DNA of 64,000 bases from Desulfovibrio desulfuricans. Its GTDB lineage: Bacteria > Desulfobacterota > Desulfovibrionia > Desulfovibrionales > Desulfovibrionaceae. Position numbers and translations under genes: made by a program. Each line of letters opens with the position of its first letter. Position 1 is the stretch's first letter. The DNA lies in contig NZ_CP036295.1 in assembly GCF_004801255.1 (NCBI RefSeq), positions 1,996,001-2,060,000 of the forward strand. Direction: 5' to 3'. Below the pieces are notes generated by a model. That model ran no database searches, was not told the origin of the DNA, and saw only the letters and a program-made list of their open reading frames with translations. Below are positions 17,687-26,805 of the stretch, in pieces.

Positions 17687-18276
17687 ACGCGGATACCCTT
17701 AACGCGCAGCTGGCAGCCTTGCCCGGAGCCGTGTTGCGCGCCACCGAACACGCGGCTGTAGGTTACGACCTCTCTACGACGCTGCCGGAAAGCTCGCTGA
17801 TCGCCGCCGTAACCATTATGGACAAGGCCGGATACTTTATTGAAGGCATGACCGGGGTGGATTGGCTTGGCGAATGCGAGGCCCTGCGCAAAGAGGCCGA
17901 AGCCAAGGCCCAAAAGGCCGCCGAAGCCGCGGCCGCCAGCAGGGCTGATGCCGACGCGCCGGGGGCTGACGCCGCCAGGCCCGCCCCACCGGCTGAAACC
18001 CAGGAGCAGGGTTGCCCCCCGCAGCAAGACGAGCTTGAAGTGGTGTACGACTTCAACCTCTATGCCGCCCGCCACCGGGTATGCCTGCGGGTGCGCACGC
18101 CGCGCGCAAACCCGCTGATCCACACCATTGCCGAAATATACCCCATAGCCCACTGGCACGAACGCGAAATACACGAGTTCTTTGGCATCGTCTTTATCGG
18201 GCATCCATACCTTATCCCCCTGCTGCTGCCCGAAGACGCGGAATACCACCCATTGCTCAAGGACTACAGCGCATGA
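17683..18276 (+). CDS. nuoC: Complex I subunit C with internal Ala/Pro-rich insertion
   Basis: A 197-aa 30-kDa-type subunit that bridges NuoB and NuoD. The N-terminal part ends at MTGVDWLGE and the C-terminal signature [19 protein letters not shown] is intact. Between them, from about residue 66 to 115, lies a low-complexity Ala/Lys/Pro/Gln stretch ([20 protein letters not shown] and onward) that ordinary NuoC lacks, where the chain should pass directly from GVDW to the EVVYDFN strand. NuoC and NuoD are separate here, not fused as in enterobacteria. Coupled to both neighbours by ATGA overlaps. Confidence 0.93.
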   Translation: MNADTLNAQLAALPGAVLRATEHAAVGYDLSTTLPESSLIAAVTIMDKAGYFIEGMTGVDWLGECEALRKEAEAKAQKAAEAAAASRADADAPGADAARPAPPAETQEQGCPPQQDELEVVYDFNLYAARHRVCLRVRTPRANPLIHTIAEIYPIAHWHEREIHEFFGIVFIGHPYLIPLLLPEDAEYHPLLKDYSA

Positions 18277-19391
18277 ACTATCTTGCCCAAAGTCCCACCG
18301 ACGAGCGGTTTGTTCTCAACCTTGGCCCGCAGCACCCGGCCACGCACGGCGTTTTGCGCGTCAAGATGGTCATGGACGGCGAGTACATCGTGGAGGCCGA
18401 GCCTGTGCTTGGCTACATCCACCGCATGCACGAAAAAATGGCCGAAAACCGCACCTGGGCGCAGTTTATGCCCAACACGGGCCGCATGGATTACCTGCAT
18501 GCCCTGGCGTACAACCACGGCTACGCCTGCGTGGTTGAGCGGGCCGCCGGCATTGAAGTGCCGGAACGCGCCGAGTTTATCCGCGTAATCACCAACGAGC
18601 TGAACCGCGTTTCAAGCCATCTCCTCTGGTTTGGGGCCTTTGTGCTTGATCTTGGCGGTTTTTCGCCGCTCTTGTACGCCTTTGACGATCGCGAGCAGAT
18701 ACTTGACCTGCTCGAAGCTGTCACCGGCTCGCGCCTCACGTACTGCTACTTTCGCTTTGGCGGCGTGTACAACGACGTTGACGACGCCTTTGTCACAGGC
18801 ACGCGGGCCTTTATTGCGCGCATGCGCGAACGCCTGCCCATGTATCACGCCCTTGTCTCCCAGAACCTCATTATCCAGCAGCGCCTTGTGGACGTGGGCA
18901 TCGTACCCGCCGAGATGTGCCGCAAATACGGCGCAACCGGCCCTGTGGCGCGGGGCGCGGGCATTGCCTTTGACGTGCGCAAGCACGAGCCATACGGCGT
19001 CTACGACCGCTTCGACTTCGACGTGCCGGTGTACCCCGAGGCCGACTCCATGGCGCGCTACAAGGTGCGCATGGACGAAATTGAGCAGAGCCTGCGCATC
19101 ATTGAACAGGCGCTCGATCAGCTGCCCGGAGGGCCGGTTATGGCGGCCAAGGTTCCCAAAACCGTCAAGCCGCCCAAGGGCGACTATTATCATGCGGTGG
19201 AGACGGCGCGCGGCCTTTTGGGCATCCACGCCGTCAGCGACGGCAGCGGTACTCCCTGGCGGCTCAAGTGGCGCACGCCCTGTTTTTCAAACCTGCTCGT
19301 TTTTGGCGAGGCCAGCAGAGGAATGCTGCTGCCAGACGCCCTGGCGCTGCTCGGCAGCCTTGATCTGGTTATTCCCGATATTGACCGCTAA
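18273..19391 (+). CDS. nuoD: Complex I 49-kDa subunit D
   Basis: A 372-aa quinone-site subunit homologous to the large subunit of NiFe hydrogenases. Clear family landmarks: LGPQHPATHGVLR (quinone-binding loop with its His), GYIHRMHEKMAENRTW, RVITNELNRVSSHLLW, and the C-terminal ARGLLGIHAVSDG and the region near PDIDR. The cysteines of true hydrogenases are absent, as expected. The start overlaps the nuoC stop. Confidence 0.95.
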   Translation: MNYLAQSPTDERFVLNLGPQHPATHGVLRVKMVMDGEYIVEAEPVLGYIHRMHEKMAENRTWAQFMPNTGRMDYLHALAYNHGYACVVERAAGIEVPERAEFIRVITNELNRVSSHLLWFGAFVLDLGGFSPLLYAFDDREQILDLLEAVTGSRLTYCYFRFGGVYNDVDDAFVTGTRAFIARMRERLPMYHALVSQNLIIQQRLVDVGIVPAEMCRKYGATGPVARGAGIAFDVRKHEPYGVYDRFDFDVPVYPEADSMARYKVRMDEIEQSLRIIEQALDQLPGGPVMAAKVPKTVKPPKGDYYHAVETARGLLGIHAVSDGSGTPWRLKWRTPCFSNLLVFGEASRGMLLPDALALLGSLDLVIPDIDR

Positions 19392-19402
19392 GGAGAACAG
19401 CC

Positions 19403-20395
19403 ATGACGTTTTACTCCGAAATGCTGCGTCTTCTTGGGTATCTGGTAGGGTTCCTTGTCTTTGTGGCGCTTAACGCCGCCTACCTTGTGTGGGTTGAGCG
19501 CAAGGTGGCAGGGCACATACAGCGGCGCGTAGGCCCCAAGGAAGTTGGCCCTTATGGCCTGCTGCAGCCGATTGCCGACGGCCTCAAGCTTATGGCCAAG
19601 CAGGTGTTCATCCCCAAAGATGCCGACGGCGTGCTGTTTTGCCTCGGCCCCGTGCTGGTGATGACCCCGGCCTTCATGAGTTTTGTGACCATCCCCTACA
19701 CCGAGGGCCTTGTGGCGCGCAACCTCAACCTGGGGCTGCTGGCCATCTACGCCTTTGCCTCGGTAAACGTGCTGGGCCTGCTGCTGGGGGCCTGGGGCTC
19801 GCGCAACAAGTACGCCGTTATCTCCGCAGCGCGCGTGGTCTCGCAAAACGTGGCCTACGAAATACCCATGCTGCTGATTGTGGTGAGCCTCGTGATGGTG
19901 ACCGGCACCCTCAACCTCAGCGAAATCGTGGGCACGCAGTCCGGCGGGTTCTGGCACTGGAACGTGCTGCGCCTCTCGGCAAGCCCGCTCATGCCCGTCT
20001 CGTTCATCATCTTTTTTATCTGCATGCTGGCAGAGACAAACCGCGCCCCCTTTGACATGGCCGAGGCGGAAAGCGAGCTCATCGCGGGAGCGTTTACGGA
20101 ATACTCGGGCATGGGCTTTGGCGTGTACTTTATGGGCGAGTACGCCAACGTGGTGGTGGGCGCAAGCCTGCTCACCCTGCTGTTTCTTGGCGGGTGGGAT
20201 TGCCCGCTTGGGCTGTGGCCGGGGGCGCACTGGTTTGCCATCAAGCTCTACGCGGTCATTTTTACCGTCATATGGGTACGCTGGACGTTTCCGCGCACCA
20301 CATTTTACGGCCTGCTCAACCTTTCGTGGAAGGTGCTCATACCAATTGCGCTCGTCAATCTTGTCATTACCAGCGCGCTGCTCAAGGTGCTGTAG
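19403..20395 (+). CDS. nuoH: Complex I membrane subunit H
   Basis: A 330-aa, roughly eight-TM subunit forming the membrane side of the quinone chamber. Typical motifs: VWVERKVAGHIQRRVGP with GLLQPIADGLKL, and ETNRAPFDMAEAESELIAG with FTEYSGMGFGVYFMGEY, both diagnostic of NuoH. AAGGAGAACAGCC precedes the ATG. Followed after one base by nuoI. Confidence 0.96.
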   Translation: MTFYSEMLRLLGYLVGFLVFVALNAAYLVWVERKVAGHIQRRVGPKEVGPYGLLQPIADGLKLMAKQVFIPKDADGVLFCLGPVLVMTPAFMSFVTIPYTEGLVARNLNLGLLAIYAFASVNVLGLLLGAWGSRNKYAVISAARVVSQNVAYEIPMLLIVVSLVMVTGTLNLSEIVGTQSGGFWHWNVLRLSASPLMPVSFIIFFICMLAETNRAPFDMAEAESELIAGAFTEYSGMGFGVYFMGEYANVVVGASLLTLLFLGGWDCPLGLWPGAHWFAIKLYAVIFTVIWVRWTFPRTTFYGLLNLSWKVLIPIALVNLVITSALLKVL

Positions 20396-20396
20396 C

Positions 20397-20837
20397 ATGA
20401 ACGCATACTTTAAAAATATCTTTGCTGGCGGGTGGAGCCTCTGTGTGGGCATGGGCATAACGCTGCGCTATTGTTTCAAGCCGGTGGTCACAAAGTCGTA
20501 CCCGCGCGAGGTGCTGCCCATACCGCCGCGCTACAGGGGCCACATCGACCTTGTATACGACCCCGAAACCGGCACGGACAGGTGCATAGTGTGCGGGTCG
20601 TGCCAGAAGGCCTGCCCCTCGGGCTGCATCGAGCTTGCTGGCGAAAAGCTGGAAGGAGCCAAAAAAAAGACCCTCACGAGCTACAAACTCAATTTTACCA
20701 AGTGCAGCCTGTGCGGCATGTGCGTGGAATCGTGCCCCACCAACGCGCTCACCTTTTCTCATGACTACAATCTGGCCGGTTTTGACGAGGCGGAGTACCA
20801 CTTTGACCTTGTACGGCGGCTCAAGGAGCGTCCCTGA
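20397..20837 (+). CDS. nuoI: Complex I 2x[4Fe-4S] ferredoxin-like subunit I
   Basis: A 146-aa protein with an N-terminal amphipathic anchor and two [4Fe-4S] motifs: C63-x2-C66-x2-C69-x3-C73 (CIVCGSCQKACP) and C103-x2-C106-x2-C109-x3-C113 (CSLCGMCVESCP). These pass electrons to the NuoB cluster. Because nuoE, F and G are absent, this subunit may be the docking point for ferredoxin or another low-potential donor (inference). The stop overlaps the nuoJ start (TGATG). Confidence 0.95.
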   Translation: MNAYFKNIFAGGWSLCVGMGITLRYCFKPVVTKSYPREVLPIPPRYRGHIDLVYDPETGTDRCIVCGSCQKACPSGCIELAGEKLEGAKKKTLTSYKLNFTKCSLCGMCVESCPTNALTFSHDYNLAGFDEAEYHFDLVRRLKERP

Positions 20838-21361
20838 TGTTGAGTCATGAAAGTATGCAAACACTGGCTGAGGGCATCTTCTGGTTTTTTGTGCTGGTGA
20901 CCTTTTGCGGCGCGATACTGGCTGTTTCCGCGCGTACGCTCATACGCCGCGTGGCCGGGCTTGCCCTGTGCTTTACCGGCGTGGCCGGGCTTTACTACTA
21001 CCTGTCGAGCCCCTTTGTGGCCTTTATGCAGATGCTTGTGTACGTGGGCGCGCTGTGCGTCACCATAACCTTTGCCATCATGCTGGCCGAAACCTCGGAC
21101 GCCAACCGCGCCCCGCGCCGTCACAGGCTCAACATGGCTCTTGGGGCGGCGGCCAGCTGCACCATCACAGCCGTGCTGGCGGCGCTGTCCATCACAGCCC
21201 CCTGGCCCGACACGCCGCAGGCGCAGACCGAGGGAACCATCGAACGCATAGGCCAATCGATGCTGAGCACGTACTCCTTGAGCTTTGAGCTTATTTCCGT
21301 GGTTCTGGTGGTGGCAATGGTGGGGGCGCTCGCCCTGGCCCGCCACGGGAGGGACAAGTGA
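20837..21361 (+). CDS. nuoJ: Complex I membrane subunit J
   Basis: A 174-aa protein with about five TM helices and the family-typical YYYLSSPFVAFMQMLVYVGALCVTITFAI region in pieces (third helix with its pi-bulge area). The C-terminal helix follows a periplasmic loop (LSITAPWPDTPQAQTEG). Start and stop overlap nuoI and nuoK, so translation is coupled. Confidence 0.93.
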   Translation: MLSHESMQTLAEGIFWFFVLVTFCGAILAVSARTLIRRVAGLALCFTGVAGLYYYLSSPFVAFMQMLVYVGALCVTITFAIMLAETSDANRAPRRHRLNMALGAAASCTITAVLAALSITAPWPDTPQAQTEGTIERIGQSMLSTYSLSFELISVVLVVAMVGALALARHGRDK

Positions 21362-21687
21362 TGCACTACGCCAGCCTGAGTCAGCATCTTGAAACCTATC
21401 TGGTTATCGGCGCGGCCCTGTTTGGTCTGGGGCTGTTTGGCATGGCCATGCGCCGCACGTTCATAGGCATGCTCATCGCCTCCGAGCTCATCCTCTGCGG
21501 GGCCTCGGTCAACTTTATGGCCTTTGGGCGATTTTGCGCGCCGGATACGGCAACCGGGCAGATCGCCGCCCTGTTTGTCATGGCCATCGCGGCGGCGGAA
21601 GCGGTTATTGTGCTTTCCATCATCATTGCGGTGTACCGGCTGTACCGATCTGTTGAAACAGACGCGCCGTCAGACCTCAAAGGGTAA
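21361..21687 (+). CDS. nuoK: Complex I membrane subunit K
   Basis: A 108-aa, three-TM subunit homologous to MrpC. Conserved membrane carboxylates are visible in IASELILCGASVNFMAF and in IAAAEAVIVLSIIIAVYR, both part of the proton pathway. The ATG at 21361 overlaps the nuoJ stop. Confidence 0.94.
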   Translation: MHYASLSQHLETYLVIGAALFGLGLFGMAMRRTFIGMLIASELILCGASVNFMAFGRFCAPDTATGQIAALFVMAIAAAEAVIVLSIIIAVYRLYRSVETDAPSDLKG

Positions 21688-21699
21688 GGGGAACAGCGT

Positions 21700-23193
21700 A
21701 TGGATATTGTTGAATCCGTCAGACCCCTGGCCGCCATACTTACAGCACTGGTCGGCGCGTGCCTGATAATGCTGGCAGGGCGTCGGCCCAACCTGCGCGA
21801 AACGGTTTCGTTCGTCACGGCGGCGGTCATGTTCTGCATCATCGTCTCCATGATCGGCGATGTCGCGCCCGCCCCCCTGGGTCGCGGCCATACGCTGCAC
21901 CTTACGGTTTTTGCCATTTTGCCGGGGCTGTCGGTGAGCTTCAGGGCCGATGCCTTTTCCATGGTTTTTGGGCTGGTCGGCTCGTTTTTGTGGGTCATCA
22001 CCGTTTTTTACGCGGCTGGCTACATGCGGGGCCTCAACGAGCACGCCCAGACGCGCTTCAGCGCCTGTTTTGCCCTGACGCTCTTTGGAGCCATGGGCGT
22101 GGCCTTTGCCGACAACCTGTTTACACTCTACCTGTTTTATGAAGTGGTGAGCATTTGCACCTACCCCCTTGTGGCCCACCATCAGGATGCCGAGGGATAC
22201 GACGGCGCGCGCAAGTACATTGTGTACCTCACCGCCACGGCCAAAGGCCTGGTGCTGCCTGCCATGATCGTTATCTACGTGCTGACGGGCAATCTGGACT
22301 TTGCCCACAACAGCCATTCGGGCATCCTGCAAGGCGGGGCCAGCGATGCGCTGGCAACCGTGCTGTACGTTTGCTGCATTCTGGGTTTTGCCAAAAACGG
22401 CATCATGCCCTTTCACCACTGGCTGCCGGGGGCCATGGTCGCTCCCACGCCTGTCTCCGCCCTGCTGCACGCGGTGGCGGTGGTCAAGGTGGGCGTGTTC
22501 TGCACCACGCGCGTCATGCTGTTTGTGTTTGGCACAGACCTGATGAAGGCCCTCAATCTGGGCATACCCACGGCCTACTTTGTGTCCTTTACCATTCTTG
22601 CGGCTTCGATCATCGCCCTGACCAAGGACAACCTCAAGGCGCGGCTGGCGTATTCCACGGTAAGCCAGCTTTCGTACATCATTCTGGGCGTGGCCCTGCT
22701 GACGGTGGACGGCATACAGGGCGGCATCGTGCATATCGCCAACCACGCCTTTTCAAAGATCACGCTCTTTTTCTGCGCCGGCGCGATCTACGTGGCAACG
22801 CGCAAAAAGTGCATTTCTGAAATGAGCGGCCTTGGCCGCACCATGCCCTTTACCTTCGCGGCCTTTGCCGTGGCCTCGCTTTCCATGATCGGCGCGCCGC
22901 CTGTGGCCGGTTTTGTAACCAAGTGGAAGCTGCTGGTGGGCGCCATGGAAATGCCCACGCATTCCATGGGCATATTGCTGGTGCTCCTGGCAAGTACGCT
23001 GCTGAACGTGGCCTACTTTGCGCCGGTGACCTACAAGGCATTTTTTGGCAAACGGCCAGAGGGCGAAGAAACGGGCATCCGTGAAGCCCCGCTGAGCATG
23101 GTTGTGCCCATCCTCATAGCGGCTGGCGTTTCCGTGTTCATTGGCATTTACCCCGATGCCATCATGTCCTTCGTGAAGGTGGTGACAGGATGA
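21700..23193 (+). CDS. Antiporter-like complex I subunit (MrpD/NuoL-M type), copy 1
   Basis: A 497-aa, roughly 14-TM protein. The antiporter signature is FHHWLPGAMVAPTPVSALLHAVAVVKVGVF, with the channel Glu in LFYEVVSICTYPL and Lys in the central helices. The pattern is closer to MrpD/MbhH-type antiporter subunits than to classical NuoL. It occupies the NuoL position right after nuoK and lacks the long C-terminal lateral helix of NuoL. Its stop overlaps the next small gene (ATGA). Expected to translocate protons or sodium when quinone is reduced. Confidence 0.9.
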   Translation: MDIVESVRPLAAILTALVGACLIMLAGRRPNLRETVSFVTAAVMFCIIVSMIGDVAPAPLGRGHTLHLTVFAILPGLSVSFRADAFSMVFGLVGSFLWVITVFYAAGYMRGLNEHAQTRFSACFALTLFGAMGVAFADNLFTLYLFYEVVSICTYPLVAHHQDAEGYDGARKYIVYLTATAKGLVLPAMIVIYVLTGNLDFAHNSHSGILQGGASDALATVLYVCCILGFAKNGIMPFHHWLPGAMVAPTPVSALLHAVAVVKVGVFCTTRVMLFVFGTDLMKALNLGIPTAYFVSFTILAASIIALTKDNLKARLAYSTVSQLSYIILGVALLTVDGIQGGIVHIANHAFSKITLFFCAGAIYVATRKKCISEMSGLGRTMPFTFAAFAVASLSMIGAPPVAGFVTKWKLLVGAMEMPTHSMGILLVLLASTLLNVAYFAPVTYKAFFGKRPEGEETGIREAPLSMVVPILIAAGVSVFIGIYPDAIMSFVKVVTG

Positions 23194-23441
23194 TAGTGAA
23201 CATCATCGAATTTTTCCGCGCCCGGCTCAAGGCGACCATCCGCGTGTGCCTGGTCGTGCTGGCGGCACTGGTGGCATGGGACGCCCTGTTTGTTTCAAAA
23301 GAGCATGTGCACACCTTTGTGGAGCGCATACCCGGCTTCTGGGCCGTGTTCGGCTTTGTGGCCTGCGTTGTGATTATCATCGTTTCCAAGTGGTTCGGCC
23401 ATTTGGGCATCATGACCCGCGAGGATTATTACGATGACTGA
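23190..23441 (+). CDS. Small two-TM membrane protein in the nuo operon
   Basis: An 83-aa protein with two hydrophobic helices (IRVCLVVLAALVAWDALFV and FWAVFGFVACVVIIIVSKWF) and a charged end, EDYYDD. It overlaps the preceding antiporter gene by 4 bp and the following one by 8 bp, so it is clearly part of the operon. It is not a standard complex I subunit. Small proteins of this sort accompany antiporter-like subunits in Mrp/Ehr-type complexes; a structural role is inferred. Confidence 0.82.
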   Translation: MIVNIIEFFRARLKATIRVCLVVLAALVAWDALFVSKEHVHTFVERIPGFWAVFGFVACVVIIIVSKWFGHLGIMTREDYYDD

Positions 23442-25224
23442 ATCATGGATCCACCCCTCCGCCGTTCTGTTGCTGGGCGCGGTAATACTGCCGCTGCTGC
23501 CCAGGGCCGTACGCCGCGTTTTTATCGTACTTGTGCCTGTGCTGGCCTTTGGCGCGGTGTTGCTCATGCAGGGACACAACGGCGTGTACGGCGTTGTGCC
23601 GTTTATGAACTGGGAGCTGACCTTCGGCAGGGTTGACGCGCTGAGCTTGGTCTTTGCCTACATCATGACCCTCATGTGCCTGATCGGCTCCATCTACGGC
23701 CTGCATGTGGAGGAAGCCGCGCAGCACTCCGCCGCATGGATCTACGTGGCGGGCTCGCTGGGCGTTATCTTTTGCGGCGATTACCTGACGCTCTTCCTCT
23801 TTTGGGAGATGATGGCCTTTTCGTCCGTATTTCTGGTGTGGTTCAGGCGGCGCAAGCAGTCGCTGGCCTCGGGCTACCGGTATCTGCTGGTGCACACCGC
23901 AGGCGGCCTGCTGCTGCTGGCGGGCCTTGTGCTGCGCTACAAGGCCACGGGCGACCTCAATTTTGGACCCATCGGCGTGGCCGACCCGCAGCTGTACACC
24001 TACCTGATCATGGCCGGGTTTATCCTCAACGCGGCCGTGCCGCCCCTGCACGCCTGGCTGCCCGACGCCTACGGCGAGGCTACGGTGACGGGCGCGGTGT
24101 TTATGTGCGCCTTTACCACCAAAACCGCCGTGTACGTGCTGGCGCGCAGCTTTGCGGGCATGGAAATACTGGTGCCGCTTGGCGTGTGCATGGCCCTGTA
24201 CGGCGTTGTGTACGCCGTGCTTGAAAACGACGCACGCCGCCTGCTGGCCTACCACATCATCAGCCAGGTGGGCTACATGGTGGCCGCAGTGGGCATAGGC
24301 ACGCCGCTGGCCATCAACGGGGCCTGCGCCCACGCCTTTGCCCACATTCTCTACAAAGGGCTGCTGTTCATGGGCTGCGGCTCGGTGCTGCACATGACGG
24401 GCGTAAGCAAGTTTACCGAGCTCGGCGGCCTGTACAAAAAAATGCCCAAAACCTTTGTGTTTACACTGGTGGGCGGGCTTTCCATCTCGGCCTTTCCGCT
24501 GTTCAGCGGTTTTGTGACCAAGGCCATGATCGTGGCCGCCGGATTTGAAGCCCACAACTACTGGGCGGGCTTTTTGCTCACGCTGGCCTCGGCGGGCACA
24601 TTTTTGCACACGGGCCTGAAGGTTCCGTACTTTATCTGGTTTGGCAAAAACAACTGCTCGCAGAAAACATGGGAGCGCGCGGGCGACCCGCCGCTCAACA
24701 TGCAGGTGGCTATGGCCGTGGCGGCATTTTTGTGCATCTTTATCGGCTGCTATACGCCCTACCTTTACGACATGCTGCCCTTCCCCGACGTGGCGGCGCA
24801 GTACCACCCCTACAGCGCGGCGCATATCTCTGAAACTTTGCAAATACTGCTGTTTACGGCGCTGGGCTTCTTTTTGCTGCTCAAAAAGCTTACGCCAGAG
24901 CCCACCATCAGCCTGGATCTCGACTGGTTTTACCGCATGGGCGGCAGGCTGTTTTACTGGTTTGCGCGCAAGCCCGTGCAATCGGTGGACAACGCCGTGG
25001 GCGAAGCCTGGAACCGTCAGGGCATAGTGCCGCTCATGCGCACGGCGCGCTTCTGGTCATGGTTTGACTGGCACGGCATTGATACTGTGGTTGACGGTAC
25101 GGCCCGCGGCGTGCGCGCCCTTGGCGGGGTGTTGCGGCTGGTGCAGAGCGGCAGCCTGCAAATCAACATCATTTCCATGGCCGCAGTGGTGGCCCTGGTG
25201 CTCACGCTGCTGGCTTTTGTCTGA
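23434..25224 (+). CDS. Antiporter-like complex I subunit (NuoL/MrpD type), copy 2
   Basis: A 596-aa protein with about 15 TM. The signature PLHAWLPDAYGEATVTGAVFMCAFTTKTAVYVLAR (read in two parts) is that of MrpD-like proton/sodium antiporter subunits; the LFLFWEMMAFSSVFLVWF helix carries the conserved Glu. After the core, a C-terminal extension (LDLDWFYRMGGRLFYWFARK, then an amphipathic stretch and a final TM) resembles the lateral-arm end of NuoL. With the 497-aa paralogue it replaces the single NuoL of textbook complex I. Confidence 0.9.
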   Translation: MTESWIHPSAVLLLGAVILPLLPRAVRRVFIVLVPVLAFGAVLLMQGHNGVYGVVPFMNWELTFGRVDALSLVFAYIMTLMCLIGSIYGLHVEEAAQHSAAWIYVAGSLGVIFCGDYLTLFLFWEMMAFSSVFLVWFRRRKQSLASGYRYLLVHTAGGLLLLAGLVLRYKATGDLNFGPIGVADPQLYTYLIMAGFILNAAVPPLHAWLPDAYGEATVTGAVFMCAFTTKTAVYVLARSFAGMEILVPLGVCMALYGVVYAVLENDARRLLAYHIISQVGYMVAAVGIGTPLAINGACAHAFAHILYKGLLFMGCGSVLHMTGVSKFTELGGLYKKMPKTFVFTLVGGLSISAFPLFSGFVTKAMIVAAGFEAHNYWAGFLLTLASAGTFLHTGLKVPYFIWFGKNNCSQKTWERAGDPPLNMQVAMAVAAFLCIFIGCYTPYLYDMLPFPDVAAQYHPYSAAHISETLQILLFTALGFFLLLKKLTPEPTISLDLDWFYRMGGRLFYWFARKPVQSVDNAVGEAWNRQGIVPLMRTARFWSWFDWHGIDTVVDGTARGVRALGGVLRLVQSGSLQINIISMAAVVALVLTLLAFV

Positions 25225-25249
25225 GCCGCGCAGAAAGGAGATCGCCGTA

Positions 25250-26773
25250 ATGGATTTTCTGAGCATGAACACCCTGGGCTACCCCATCCTCAGCATTCTT
25301 GTTTTTCTGCCGTTGGCAGGGGCTGTCATTGTGACCCTGCTGCCGACAGAAAACAGCGTGAAGATGTGGACGCTCTTTGTCACGCTGGCAAATGCCGTCA
25401 TTTCGCTGCCGCTGTTTATGCGGTTTGACCCCACATCCGCCTTGTACCAGTTTGCGGAGCACCACCCGTGGATTGAGAGCTTCAACATCAACTACACCCT
25501 GGGCGTGGACGGCATTTCGCTGCTGCTGATAATGATGACGACCCTTATCATGCCGCTGTGCGTGCTTGGCTCGTGGCGGTACATCAAAACCCGCATCAAG
25601 GAATTTATGGTCTGCCTGCTGGTCATGGAAACATCCATGCTCGGCGTGTTCATGGCGCTGGATATGGTGCTGTTTTACGTGCTGTGGGAGGCCATGCTCA
25701 TACCCATGTACCTGCTCATCGCCGTCTGGGGCGGCCCGCGCAAGAGCTACGCTTCCATCAAGTTCTTTTTGTACACGCTTGCTGGCTCGGTGTTTCTGCT
25801 GGTGGCCATTGTGGCCCTGTACATCAATCAGGGCACGTTCAGCATACCCGCGCTCATGGGCCAGCAGTATTCCGAGCGCTTCCAGCTGCTGGTGTTTCTG
25901 GCGTTTTTTATAGCATTTGCCATCAAGGTTCCCATGTTTCCCTTCCACACATGGCTGCCCGCAGCCCATGTGGAGGCCCCGACCGCAGGCTCGGTGATTC
26001 TGGCCTCGGTGCTGCTCAAGATGGGTACATACGGTTTTTTGCGCTTTTGCCTGCCCATTACGCCCGGGGCGGCCATAGGCCTGCTGCCCGCCCTGCAGTG
26101 GCTCTCCATCGCCGGCATCATCTACGGCGGCCTGACGGCCCTTGCCCAGCAGGACATGAAAAAGCTCATCGCCTACTCCAGCGTTGGGCATATGGGCTTT
26201 GTGACTCTGGGCATATTTGCCCTCAACCAGCGCGGGCTTGAGGGCGCGCTGCTGCAGATGATCAACCACGGCGTCACCACCGGAGCGCTGTTTTTGTGCG
26301 TGGGCATGGTCTACGAGCGCTCGCACAGCCGCGAGCTTGCCGACGCCGCCGGGCTGGGCAAGTTTATGCCCATCTACGTGACGTATCTGACGTTTTTTTC
26401 GCTGTCGTCGCTGGCCTTCCCCGGCACAAACAGCTTTGTGGGCGAGTTTCTTATCCTCGCCGGAGCCTTTTTCAACAACAAGATTGTGGCAGTATGCGCC
26501 GTGCCGGGGGCCATACTTGCGGCGGCGTACATGCTGCGCATGCTGCAGCGGGTAATCTGGGGCGGCACCAACAACCCCGACCAGTCGCATATGAACGATC
26601 TGGGCTGGCGAGAGGCCGTAACCCTTGCCCCGCTGCTGGTGTTTGTTTTCTGGATCGGCCTGGCCCCGGAACCTTTTTTGCGCGTCATGAGGCCGAGCCT
26701 TGACCATCTGCTGGCGCAGACCGGCTACCATGCCACAAGCGCGCTGGCTCTTGCGGAACTTGTCGCGCGTTGA
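25250..26773 (+). CDS. nuoM: Complex I antiporter-like subunit M
   Basis: A 507-aa, 14-TM subunit. The NuoM pattern includes LGVDGISLLLIMMTTLIMPL, DMVLFYVLWEAMLIPMYLLI with its pumping Glu, FHTWLPAAHVEAPTAGSVILASVLLKMGTYG and YSSVGHMGFVTLGIF. The ATG at 25250 follows GAAAGGAGATCGCCGTA; the open frame extends upstream into the previous gene but without a site. Third antiporter-like subunit. Confidence 0.95.
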   Translation: MDFLSMNTLGYPILSILVFLPLAGAVIVTLLPTENSVKMWTLFVTLANAVISLPLFMRFDPTSALYQFAEHHPWIESFNINYTLGVDGISLLLIMMTTLIMPLCVLGSWRYIKTRIKEFMVCLLVMETSMLGVFMALDMVLFYVLWEAMLIPMYLLIAVWGGPRKSYASIKFFLYTLAGSVFLLVAIVALYINQGTFSIPALMGQQYSERFQLLVFLAFFIAFAIKVPMFPFHTWLPAAHVEAPTAGSVILASVLLKMGTYGFLRFCLPITPGAAIGLLPALQWLSIAGIIYGGLTALAQQDMKKLIAYSSVGHMGFVTLGIFALNQRGLEGALLQMINHGVTTGALFLCVGMVYERSHSRELADAAGLGKFMPIYVTYLTFFSLSSLAFPGTNSFVGEFLILAGAFFNNKIVAVCAVPGAILAAAYMLRMLQRVIWGGTNNPDQSHMNDLGWREAVTLAPLLVFVFWIGLAPEPFLRVMRPSLDHLLAQTGYHATSALALAELVAR

Positions 26774-26805
26774 CCGAACCCCAAGCTCAGACATAAGGCC
26801 TAAGC

